From Bradysia coprophila (Eukaryota; Arthropoda; Insecta; Diptera; Sciaridae), in assembly GCF_014529535.1 (NCBI RefSeq), contig NC_050735.1:11667739-11731738 (forward strand): DNA of 64,000 nucleotides. The letters run 5' to 3'. The notes below the pieces were generated by a model that was not told where the DNA came from, ran no database searches, and worked only from the letters and a program-made list of their open reading frames with translations. Position numbers and translations under genes: made by a program. Shown piece by piece: positions 35,640 to 46,016 of this stretch (position 1 is its first letter; each line of letters opens with the position of its first letter).

Positions 35640-35930
35640 CTTAAAGGGTAAATGTGACGCAGGTCCTTTATCTTATTTACAAAATAACTGATATCGCTGG
35701 AGGTGAAGTATTCTGCACCTGTACGCAAAAGTCTTATCAACACACGATGAAATCAAAAATTTTTAGAAATTTTACAAAAAAAATGCGTCACAAGTGGCAG
35801 ATGTTGAGGAAACTACGGTTAGGAAAATGGTTGAAGAAATATGGAAAAATACGTCCTGAAAGATGGAATTTGAATGGTAGACAGCCGAATCATCTGCCAC
35901 TATGAGGCACATTTTTTTTTGTATCCAACT
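35640..35930. repeat. partial copy of the CCGCC-ended MITE family
   Basis: Begins TTAAAGGGTAAATGTGACGC and shares AAAATAACTGATATCGCTGG and CGCAAAAGTCTTATCAACA with the copies at 28584 and 29556, then GCGTCACAAGTGGCAGATG. The right terminal repeat is lost. It lies just downstream of the lipase. Confidence 0.6.
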
Positions 35931-35939
35931 TATGAAAAT

Positions 35940-36525
35940 TCCATTCTTATTTTTGGGCCATTATTATCCTATAACCAAAATTTCAGGAAAATCTATAGAA
36001 ACATTTAGGAATAGCTGGATCCACTTTTCCATAGGAACTAACTACCTATGAAACTAACTAACATAGGCAATTTGCATTATCTGATAATTCGAGATTTTGC
36101 TTATTTTCATACAAACATTAATATTTCGGCCACGGCAGAGTAAAATTAACCCAGGCAGGAGCGCTAGTTTGACTAGGGACTTGCATTATCTAGCAGCTTA
36201 ATATTTTGCAAAGAAAAGTCAAATCAATTTTGTCAGTGTTCATTTGAGTTCATTTTCATACAGTGTATAAGGTCCCCCATTTGACGTTTCCATAATGAAC
36301 CGCTCCTGTTAGGTTTACTTTTACTCTGCCGTGTCTCGGTTAATTTTGAAGCTGCAGTAACGTGTGATAGCTCGTAGACCTCGTATGGATTACTAGATTC
36401 CAGATATTTAAGTTAGGGAGAAGTCAAAAATTTGCAGCAAATATGCTCCGCCGTCCACAAAAAAATGTGTAAAAACATTTTTGGTAGTGGACTTGCGTCA
36501 CGCCCGCTTACTAACGAATTCACTA
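35940..36525. repeat. dispersed repeat (copy 2), split by a small MITE
   Basis: Aligns by eye with 32345-32765. At about 36131-36332 it is interrupted by an inverted-repeat element whose ends are ACGGCAGAGTAAAATTAACC and its complement (TTTACTTTTACTCTGCCGT). The uninterrupted order in copy 1 (CAATATCTCGGCCAATTTTG) shows the insertion is secondary. Confidence 0.6.
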
Positions 36526-36677
36526 ACTAAAATAAAATTAAAATTGAATTGCATATTTCTTGCAACTCTTCGAAAATGTCTTTCTTTCGAGTTACTTCAT
36601 TGGGACCAAGCGCAAATAATGCATTCTTCTCCTCTTCTCCACTAAAATTCGACCAAATTTCCTGGTAATAGTATTGG

Positions 36678-37249
36678 TGTTGGAACGTCGAATTTGAGTT
36701 TGCCATGAAAATGTAGAATGTATCAAGTGTTCTGGACGAAAACGGTGAATTAGAAAAATCAGCAGAATAAACGGGCTAGATGGCCAAATTAAAGTGTTTA
36801 TTCTCAAATTCACCCCAAAAGCCACAAAGTAAAAGCTAGCTGGTAGCTAGTAGTGTTGAAGAAGCAACATTTGGCGCCCCCGGACAAAAGGAAAAAATTG
36901 TCGATTTATGCGCACAAGATGATCGAAGTATGGATTTATTCTGAACTTTGTCGACGTATGGACAATTTCTGAAGATGATCAAAGCATGGATCAATGTATG
37001 GAAAAAGAAGAAGATGGACAAGAAGTGATCGATGTACAGAGTCATGAAAATCGTCGAATTTGTGGACGTAAAAATGGTGGGAGGAAAATTGTTGGAATCA
37101 TTTTGAGAAAATAATTGGTGGGAGGATGTTGGAACGTCGAATTTGAGTTTGCCATGAAAATGCCCAAATTAAAGTGTTTATTCTCAAATTCACCCCTAAA
37201 GCCACAAAGTAAAAGCTAGCTAGTAGCTAGTGATGTTGAAGAATCAACA
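36678..37249 (+). mobile_element. TRIM: miniature LTR retrotransposon with 5-bp TSD
   Basis: Direct terminal repeats run 36678-36869 (192 bp) and 37127-37249 (123 bp). Both start TGTTGGAACGTCGAATTTG and end CAACA, so they have TGTTG/CAACA borders. The whole is flanked by ATTGG on both sides (36673-36677, 37250-37254). Two bases after the 5' repeat lies TGGCGCCCCCGGACA, a primer-binding site whose first eight bases match those of tRNA-Lys-primed elements. A purine tract GGTGGGAGGA sits just before the 3' repeat. The interior is only about 257 bp and encodes nothing. The 5' copy has 69 bp, including AATAAA, that the 3' copy lacks. Confidence 0.9.
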
Positions 37250-37254
37250 ATTGG

Positions 37255-38405
37255 GATTTGTCGGTAAAATGTTGGGATTTCCCTGTGGAGAGTTTTTATT
37301 TTGAATCTTACTGAAGCAACATACCATTGTAAATCCTCTTTAGGGTTCCCAAACACATACAGCATCATTTCATCATTTGTTACTTACAATGTTTACACGA
37401 AATAGATACTTATTTAACGCATAGTGTCCTGTGAGGATGTTAGTCAAACGCTGAATATACTACTTCCTTTATTGGAAAACCGATAAAAAGCTACTGACAT
37501 TTGACGTTTCAAGCACTGCGAACAGTGACAAAAACGAAAACATTGACAACTAAAAATGCAATGCAGTGGCTGGTTTTAGAATGTAGGAACAGAAAAGTGG
37601 CACCATGAGATTTTAACAGAATTTTACATTAAAACATTAACATTACCATTCTGTCAAAAATTTATTTGCTAAGATTCAAAGAGTTAGATTTTGGGACTGA
37701 AATGGAATTAAATTTTGATGTAAAATTATAAAGATAAATTCTATTGCTTAACTTGTGCAGCATACATATAAGTCTATTTGCACTAGCTAAACTTTTACAA
37801 CTGGGGTAGAATCTCGTTGTAGTAAAACGAAAAGAAACGAAATTCCTCCCGTTTCTTGCCTTGTTTACAATACTGCAACTATCAGAGATTTGCATAATTC
37901 TACAGTGTAGAATCTACACTCTATGCTTCATTTCTGAAAACCAACAGAAACGAGAATGAATTCATTGACTTTTGACACCTGGGACATCACACCAAAGTTA
38001 TACCTGGCTCGATATGCATATCATGTGTCTAAAAGATAAACTCAATAGATGAAAGTACACATACAATGAGCGACATACGAATGGGTTTGCAGTTATTTAT
38101 GCAAAATATGCCACCATCTGATTCTCATTCCGCTAAATGTCTTTCGTAACTTCCATATATTTGACGATTACATAGTTTATGGTATTCGAGAGAAAGAGAG
38201 ATCGTATGTGAGGAAAAACACATCCCCCATCACATTCTACTTCATAAATTCGTTATTCATCATTACAGGTAGTTGATACATATATGAATAATCTGCATAC
38301 ATACCAGGAGAGGGATTACGGCGCCAGTTTTCTCTTAACTCCATTCTACCTGATAGAGAATGATTCGCCATTTTTCGATAGATGTCGCTGCAACAAACCC
38401 GGTGC
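37255..38405. other. intergenic DNA, no gene seen
   Basis: Starts at the TRIM target duplication. No exon set, RNA gene or clear repeat border was seen. Confidence 0.4.
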
Positions 38406-38410
38406 CAAAA

Positions 38411-38660
38411 GAAAAATAATTAATTTTTTATTCGACGGATCTTAGTCAAATAAAATGCCATCGCATAGCACATGAACTCTGGAACAGTAATTAGTTTTTA
38501 AATCGATCCTCGGCTTGGCGATAAGAGTCTTATAAAAGGGTTGAAATGATAGGAAACGTTTTTTCAAATAGCGCCAATTGAAAAACTGATTACTGTTCCA
38601 GAGTTCTGAGGTCATGTGCTATTTGATGGCATTTTATTTGACTAAAATCCATCGAGTAAA
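38411..38660. repeat. palindromic MITE, about 250 bp
   Basis: TTTTTTATTCGACGGATCTT at 38420 faces AAATCCATCGAGTAAAAAAA ending about 38664, and TGGAACAGTAATTAG faces CTGATTACTGTTCCA. Its core words match the nested element at 23701-24197, so the two belong to one family. Confidence 0.6.
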
Positions 38661-38677
38661 AAAACATAGCTAACGCC

Positions 38678-39858
38678 GACCCGTACGAAACACCTATTCG
38701 TATCAAAAGCCTTTATTGTGAAACTCTTCATTTCTCTTACTTCATTTTCTTCTCTGCTGAAAAGCTATTCGCGCTTTAAAATCACTTGCATTATCCACTC
38801 TTTGCCTTGTTAGCATATACAAATAAATTGCCGGAGGCAATATAGACAGCCCCGTACGAAGTCAACTTTCATAAATTCCTATTTAAACAGCTATATACCG
38901 CTATATTTACCTATATTTTCCTATAAATAAACATTTCACAGATGAATATGCTATTATATAGCTCTATATGCCTGTATATAGCTCAATATAGGTGAATATA
39001 GATATATATAGATGTCCATATATGGAATGCCTGAAACACCCCACACACATAACAAATTATTTCCATGTTAACAGAAACTCTCTAAGTACCATTTTTCCCA
39101 AGATATATCACTTTAATTAAAATCCAATATGGCCACCTTTCAAACAAAAAAAATTCATGAAATTCGGTCAAAATTTACTCGAGATATTGACAAAATACTC
39201 CACGTTCACTGTACGGCCGAGTAGCCAGATAAGAGCTCACTCCAAGAGACCTAGCTCACGCTCCGGAGAACATAATTTCAAAAACTTTTTTTTTTCCCTG
39301 ATTGGTACGGTCAATACCTATCTAATAAAGCTAAAACAGACGAAATATGTTCAAATGTGACCGACCTACAAGCAAAAATTGCTTGCCGCCCTGTGCCTGT
39401 TTCACACCAAGGGGTCTAACTCACGAGTCGGTCATAAGGGGTCTAACTCACGAGTCGGTCATCCGATTTCCATAAACTTTTTTTTTGTCGATCGGTATTG
39501 TAAATACCTTTTATTTGACGTATCACTGACAAGTGTAGTGCTTAAATGTTTGGAGATCTCGTCGAAAAACACTTAGGCACTTATTGGGCCCCAGCTCCGG
39601 AGAGGTCGATCCGAAATCACCCATCTTCGAACTTAGCCTGTCTTTTGGTAATACCAAACGGGGAAAAAAATTTTTAGAAATCGGATGTGTTTTACTCAAG
39701 TTAGAGAACGGACAGACAGACAGACAGTCGGACATTTTTTTTCACTGATTTGGCATCTCTAGACAACCACAATAGGTTTCCCCTTACTAAGGGGGTCCAA
39801 TTCGACGTGTTACAAACGTATGCGTAAACCTATAAGACCCCAGTACTTCGTACGGGTC
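38678..39858 (-). mobile_element. nonautonomous element with GACCCGTACGAA ends (copy 2)
   Basis: Inverse-orientation relative of 26233-27259, with the same 12-bp ends and most of the interior shared (for example GAGATATTGACAAAATAC, AACTCACGAGTCGGTCAT). It is about 150 bp longer. It carries a tandem duplication of GGGTCTAACTCACGAGTCGG near 39411 and 39438 and a CAGACAGACAGACAG run at 39712-39730. Confidence 0.6.
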
Positions 39859-39944
39859 TAAAAATGTTTACTCCCTTGACTGTAAGTCTAACAGCCAAAA
39901 ATAAGTGGCCTATACCAAAAAAATCTTAAAATAAAAATGAGTGT

Positions 39945-40100
39945 CCGTTACACACACGGAACTTTGAAAACCGACACATTTTATGTTTCTGTGTTTAACT
40001 TGAGTTTTTGATTTCTCCATATAAAAATGCGTGCACAAGAAATCAGTAAATTACAAAACACAGAATGTGTCGGTTTTCAAAATTCCGTTTGTGTGCTAAG
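39945..40100. repeat. palindromic MITE, about 150 bp
   Basis: CACACACGGAACTTTGAAAA at 39951 faces CAAAATTCCGTTTGTGTG ending about 40096, and CCGACACATTTT faces AGAATGTGTCGG. Confidence 0.6.
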
Positions 40101-40192
40101 AGTAATTATACCTAGAGAGGAAATTTCGAACAAAATTACGTAAAATATGTGGTCCCAACATGAAATACGAAATGTTTATTGGTTATGTGTGT

Positions 40193-40217
40193 TTGCCCTC
40201 TTAGTTAAGAGGGCAAA
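40193..40217. repeat. near-perfect 24-nt palindrome
   Basis: TTGCCCTCTTAG is followed at once by its inverted copy TTAAGAGGGCAA with a minimal loop. Isolated; role unknown. Confidence 0.5.
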
Positions 40218-40219
40218 TT

Positions 40220-41295
40220 GAACTATCAAAAGCGAAATAGCGTCAACGCATATATGTTAGGGTGTAGCGGTTTTGACTAAATGTCTTAGTTCTTCTAAGG
40301 CTCAGCCGGAAATCCACTCAGCTGGTCCATCTGATCATTTTATGAAAGATAAAAAAAATTCATACTTTAATTTTGTGCTGCCGCCAGATCGATTTTTGAA
40401 AATTTCGTCGTTTTCGGTCCACGTCACATAAATAGATTTTTTACGGTGGGCTCAGTGTACATAAAAAGTTGGGTCCACATGGTAATCTAATCTCCAGACT
40501 TCACAGATTATTTCACAAAAAAGATCAGGTCTAAAAAATATTTTTTGAGTTCGTGACTGATTGTCAAAGTTCCCCGATGGTGATTTTGAGACTTTAATCT
40601 CGCTACAAAATTTGATGAAAATGTGCAAAAATGTAAATTAAACGTTAAATATGCTAAATGGACCGCGGTGAGTCAAACACAACTTCTGATTTGAATTGGG
40701 ATATCTAAATTTATTATTTATCTGACAAAAAGTTGTGATTTTGGTACATTTTGGTACATGGAATATTGGCGACGAAAGTCGTATTACATCAAATCAATAA
40801 TGTTTTAGCTTAGAATTTATTCCCAGGTTCTGACAATACGAAACCAACGTTATATCCTAGGTGAATAATTTTTTCGGGGAATCACACCGCGTATGCGATA
40901 AAAAATTTAAAAAAAATGAAAATGAAAAACCATTCTTACTGATGACGGTTAATGTGAACCTAACATGTAACGTACATTATCTAAACTTTCCATTGATACC
41001 TTATATGCAGTCTAAAGCTCACTCGAATTTTGAAAATTTTTGTTCCACATTTTTTCTAACATGTGTTTTTTCCCCTAACATTAGATGTTCCCAAACTAGG
41101 CTTGACCTTCGGAGATCTTCCACCAGCAACCAGGTGTAGCTCGAGACTAACTGAGACCTGTTTTGAGGTCTCCAAAAACCTTTCAAAACCATGTGTATAT
41201 CCATCCCAGACGAAATAGGTGCGATTTTGATAGGTGGATTTTCAAAAGAATCCCTTAATGTCAATGGCCAAAGGCCGGACCCAGTTACGGACTTC
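40220..41295. other. intergenic DNA, no gene seen
   Basis: Holds a dispersed repeat word near 40871-40900 (TTTTTCGGGGAATCACACCG) also found near 24916. No coding or RNA gene was seen. Confidence 0.4.
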
Positions 41296-41307
41296 CTTCG
41301 GCCGACG

Positions 41308-41735
41308 TGACGGGATGGCTCAGTGGTTACGTACTAGCCTTCCACCAAAATGATCCGGGTTCGATTCCCGTGACAGACAAATTCCGCATGGAATTTTTCT
41401 AGCGATTATATCGCATTGGTAACGTCCTTAGTTCACTCAAGCTTCATAATTTGGGTAGTTGCGGTGTGTTTGGTGGCTGCAACGATGTACACACTGAATG
41501 AATCGTATGACGTAACCCAAATACGATGAATTTGTGTACATATGTCTAGCCTACATTAAGGCGAGATATCAATTTCGCACCTAACTTTCCTCAGAGAGTA
41601 ATTACATACTTCGAGGCGTGGTTCGGAAGTCACGTAAAGCCGGTGGTCCAGACTGAACTTGTTATTGGCTGTAAAAGGCTGTTAGAACGGTCTCAAAACC
41701 AACAAATAAATAAACCAACAAATAAATAAATAGTG
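41308..41735 (+). mobile_element. tRNA-derived SINE
   Basis: A pol III promoter is visible: A box TGGCTCAGTGG at 41316-41326 and B box GGTTCGATTCC at 41358-41368, the latter a perfect consensus. A non-tRNA body of about 330 bp follows (AGCTTCATAATTTGGGTAGT, TCTAGCCTACATTAAGGCG, GTAAAAGGCTGTTAG). It ends in a short tandem-repeat tail of AACAAATAAATA units (41698-41731), as many insect SINEs do. No protein is encoded. A diverged 3' part of the same body is at about 48440-48630. Confidence 0.85.
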
Positions 41736-42117
41736 ACAGGAGATTAATATTTTATTAGTAGAGTTGTAAAGTAGCGAAACGGGGCAGTGTATCAAACAAA
41801 TTTTGGCGCTGTAAAAAAATCTTTGGTAATTTACTTTGCCTTTACCAACAATGTAAAAAAATCTGTAAAATTTTTTAAGAAAAAATAGTACTCTGGCAGC
41901 TATCATTCGAAGCACTTTTGCTTGGAGTGCATTGTTTGAATTCGATATTTCAAAGGCATTTGATTGTCGTGCTTTGGTAACACACCCTCCCCTAACATTC
42001 CCAGATTTAGAACCATAGGATTTTACGCATTTTTATTGGATTTTTTTGTTCGTTACTTGATTTATGTCATTCCTCACCATTTAAAAAACAGAAATTAAAA
42101 TGCAATCTGAAAATATC

Positions 42118-44330
42118 GACCGATTTACGTCTATTATTAGAGAACGTTAGCTAAACGGCCGCTAACGCTAATTTCCAACGCTAAATTCCCCGCTAACGCT
42201 AAAGTCAACGGTAATGCCCAGTCAATAAATGGCATCATTGTGAATGCATACGCATGGACGACGCAATTTCGGTGTGTCTCGGTGTCGGTGTGTTTCTCGG
42301 TGTAACACATGGATTGGCGAGTTATGATTCACTTCAGGTTATACTCTTCAATGAGTATATAGAAGAGAAACGGGCAAGACAGGTAACAAACACACCGAGT
42401 CGTCCCTGATGAGTTCCCCAATGTGTTTGTCTTCACTTTACATTTCACTGGAATTGTAAAGATGAACTCCGAAGTTTTTGGCCCTTCTGTCGTGGTTTTT
42501 ATTGTTCCGTTTAGCTCGGTTGAAGTCTTGAAAACTGACACTGAGACTGTGAGTGAACAGTGGATCAATGGACGAGATTTCTTTTCTTACACAGATAATA
42601 CGTAGACCCTCTAAACCCCTGTGCGTCTTTCTTAATACGACAGGTAAGAAATTCCATTCTCATTGCGAAATGTATCAGACCAGAGCATTGTTTTAACTGT
42701 ATTTTTATATACGGATGTGGTATTGGGTTCAGGAATGAATGTATTAAGAGGTAGAAAAGACGAGAAGAAGACGATTGCTTCATAGATCGGCGAGTTATGA
42801 TTCACTTCAGGTTATACTCTTCAATGAGTGTATAGAAGAGAAACGGGCTTAGTCCCAAACACACCGAGTCCCAAACACACCTGAATTATTTTTGTGATTA
42901 TTACTCCCACAATGTGATAGGATTTTATCAATGGAATAAGTAGATCTGACTTGTAGGAAGCCAGCGGTATTAAGCCGGAAACGTTTTTTAATCTCTTTTT
43001 AATGTTACAAATAGTATCCTCCACACGACGAACATGCAGTTGGAAAATGTGATTCGTAATACGTTTTATTGCAATCAAAAGTGAATAAAACTTGAGCTAA
43101 CGTTCTCTTATTGGAGAACGTTAGCTAAACGGCCGCTAACGCTAATTTCCAACGCTAAATCCCCCGCTAACGCTAAAATCGACGGTAATGCCCTGTCAAT
43201 AAATGGCACCATTGTGAATGCATACACATGGACGACGCAATTTTCGATTTATTTTAATTTATTATTTTAAAAGGTCATCCGGATCAATATTTTATTACTG
43301 CAATCCGTAGATCTAATTTGCAGGAAGGCAGCGACACTGTGCTGGAAAAAATCTATAAACTTTACAATGTGCTGTTCGACGACAAACATCTTCAACTACA
43401 CAAGAAACACGTGGTTAACCTGCAATTGAAACACATGAAATTAATTTTGTGATTATTACTTCCACAATGTGATCGGATCAATATTTTATCAATGCAATTA
43501 GTAGATCTGACTTGTAGGAAGCCAGCGGTATTAAGCTGGAAAAGTTTTATTCACTTTTGATTGCAATAAAACGTTTTACGAATCACATTTTCCAACTGCA
43601 TGTTCGTCGTGTGAAGGATACTATTTGTAACATTAAAAAGAGAATAAAAAACGTTTCCAAGTCAGATCTCTAATTCCATTGATAAAATGTTAATCCGATC
43701 ACATTGTGGGAGTAATAATCACAAAATTAATTCAGGTGTGTTTGGGACTCGGTGTGTTTGGGACTAAACCTGTCTTGCCCGTTTCTCTTCTATTTACTCA
43801 TTGAAGAATATAACCTGAAGTGAATCATAACTCGCCGATCCATGAAGCAATCGTCTTCTTCTCGTCTTTTCTACCTCTTAATACATTCACTTCTGAACCC
43901 AATACCACATCTGTATTTAGAAATACAGTTAAAACAATGCTCTTGATCTGATACATCTCGCAATGAGAATGGAATTTTTTACCTGTCGTATTAAGAAAGA
44001 CGCATAGGGGTTTAGAGCGTCTACGGATTATCTGTGTAAGAAAAGAAATCTCGTTCACTCACAGTCTCAGTGTCAGTTTTTTACAATATTCAAGACTTCA
44101 ACCGAGCTAAACAGAACAATAAAAACCACGACAGAAGGGCCATATTCTAAGTCCAAGTACAGTCAAATCCGCGTAAAAACGCAAGAGCGAATTAAAAAAA
44201 AACAAAAAGTCGTCCGAGTCTCGTTTATCCCTAGAGTACCCAGAGACACCGTTTTGTTCCGCTAAATTCAAAAACTTCGGAGTTCATCTTTACAATTCCC
44301 GTGAAATGTAAAGTGAAGACAAACACTATT
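42118..44330. mobile_element. composite foldback element with repeated submodules
   Basis: The left arm (about 42425-43092) and right arm (about 43545-44325) are inverted copies centred near 43317. For example, ACCCCTGTGCGTCTTTCTTA pairs with TAAGAAAGACGCATAGGGGT, and GCAATCAAAAGTGAATAAAA with its complement. Near the left border and again near the centre lie direct copies (42138 and 43107) of GAGAACGTTAGCTAAACGGC followed by several GCTAACGCTAA units. AGTAGATCTGACTTGTAGGA also recurs directly (42939, 43500). The right arm has an extra insertion of about 100 bp near 44161-44265. No transposase was seen. Confidence 0.7.
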
Positions 44331-44612
44331 GGCGAGTCAGAACGGAAATTAATTCACTTGTATGTACCACTCACATCAGTTATCTTTACTCATTTATGCA
44401 TGCTTGACTGCGGAGCAATGCTGGCAAAAATGAATAAATGAAACTCAATGTGAGGATAATATTCAAAAGTTTCAGACTAATTTCGCATGATGTCATCACA
44501 TGATTGCCCAATTATAATCGAATCAATGGTCGAAGCTTCCATATTATTTAGGACTAAACTGTGTTTATTGTTTAGTTTGTTGCTTTCGAGATCAGGAGAA
44601 TGTTGCATAGTT

Positions 44613-45557
44613 ATGAAGGCGCTTGTGTTGGCTACGCTGTTATTTATGTCGCTCAGATGTGTTACTGCAAGAAATGGCGATCAAATCCAGGTTAGAATGA
44701 TATTATCATTTCTCGAGCCAATTTAGTATTTGCTCGGTTGTTATAGCCGCTGATGTCAATTCGTCTGGATAGATGTACAAGTTACTGCAATCCAAAATAT
44801 TGTAACATTTCGACAGTATGCCGACCACTTAATCGTACATCTAAATTTGTCTCGACGGACATTTACTTTCATCCCGGTGTCAACGTGAAAGCTCCAATTT
44901 ATGTAGGTTTCGATCGAAATAAATTTCCATTCAGTCTTTTATATATTGGAAGGTGACAGTTAGGGATCTTTAATTCGAGAAATACGCATTCTACAAAGTC
45001 CCATCGAATATACCCTCAAAATGGGGGGTAAAACCTAGTTTTAACTTTGCAGAGCGCGTATTTCTCGACTTATCTAAGTTTTATTTTGATGACAGCACTA
45101 CTTACGTACTTTATGAACGATTTCTTATATATGCAGATAAAATTGGTTACATTCAAAAAATTCGCAACTGTTTACCGTCCACACATGGTAAATTATAAGA
45201 CCGAACTTTGTAGAGAGCTCTCACTCAGGACCTATCCCTTAATATTTGGACTATCGAAAAATGCAACCATCCATGCGAATTTATTTGAACCATGTCCATT
45301 AACAGTATATATACAGATATGATATTGATACATTTGTTTCGGTGTTAAGCTAATCTGATTGAATTTAGGGACACCGGGGCGCCATACCAAGAATATCGAA
45401 CATCTATGAATATGTATCTCCACTCCTTCCAATTGTTCCAGCTGGAGAATGGAGATTAGATGTAGTTGTTGTAGTGGAAAGGAATGGTTCAGAAGTAATC
45501 GTGTTTTCTTGGAATGATTATTATGAAGTTAAAACATTAACAGCTGAAGAGTTCTAA
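44613..45557 (+). CDS. secreted DUF1091 (DM8/MD-2-like) protein
   Basis: A 196-aa predicted secreted protein; the molecular role of DUF1091 proteins is mostly unknown, though some fly members act in chemosensory cells and the fold is thought to be related to ML lipid-binding domains. Exons: 44613-44690, 44747-44902, 45137-45304, 45369-45557, all phase 0. Signal peptide 1-19 (MKALVLATLLFMSLRCVTA). Family landmarks, in order: Cys-rich start and CRPLNRTSK (the C-x-x-x-NR block), VKAPIYIKLVTFKK with YRPHMVNYKTELC, the NLFEPCPLTG block, and the closing LPIVPAGEWRLDVVVVVE strand pair. The second exon start at 44747 was chosen because it keeps frame with exon 1; the acceptor at 44772 does not. Intron 2 holds a MITE relic that ends 13 bp before exon 3. 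A damaged tandem copy lies 1.7 kb downstream. Confidence 0.8.
44962..45123. repeat. MITE relic in intron 2 of the DUF1091 gene
   Basis: Shares CGAGAAATAC, TTTGCAGAG-like and TTTTGATGACAGCACTACTT with the element in the carrier intron (12005-12229), and ends GTACTTTATGAACGATTTC in the same way. The left terminal repeat is mostly deleted. Confidence 0.6.
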
Positions 45558-45559
45558 TC

Positions 45560-46015
45560 ATAGACTTTTGCACATTATACAGTGAAAATTTTTCAATTTG
45601 AATGATCTGTTATTTATCATTTTTCTACACCGAATTTGTATTTTCGTACACTCTGTAGTGTTTAACGTACGAATCAAATAGTTATTTGTTTACCGAGAGG
45701 AGAAAATAGAAAATTTCAACAAGAGCGATGTTTGCAGCCTGTGCGAGGCAAGGGCTGCAATTTCCTGTTTCTCCCAGAGGTGAGCATAGCGTTTTTATTT
45801 TGTGTGTATGTGTATGGTGTGAGGACTGTGACTAACCGTTTTTCTCCCCGAAACTAAAACATTGCGGGATGGATAACTTCCGAGTAGTACCTTAGCATCG
45901 TTGTAAGAAAAACACCTTAAAATCGACAGTTCATTTTTTGTGTGTAAAACCTATAATGAACCAACAACTTGAAAAATAGAAATTAAAATGTGATTTTTGG
46001 TTTCGGTTGTCTGAA
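45560..46015. other. spacer between DUF1091 copies, no gene seen
   Basis: No poly(A) AATAAA close to the stop was noticed. Nothing else is supportable. Confidence 0.35.
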
Positions 46016-46016
46016 A

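Noticed and set aside
44773-44902. Alternative exon 2 start of the DUF1091 gene after the AG at 44771-44772
   Set aside because: It breaks phase with exon 1; the acceptor at 44746 keeps it.
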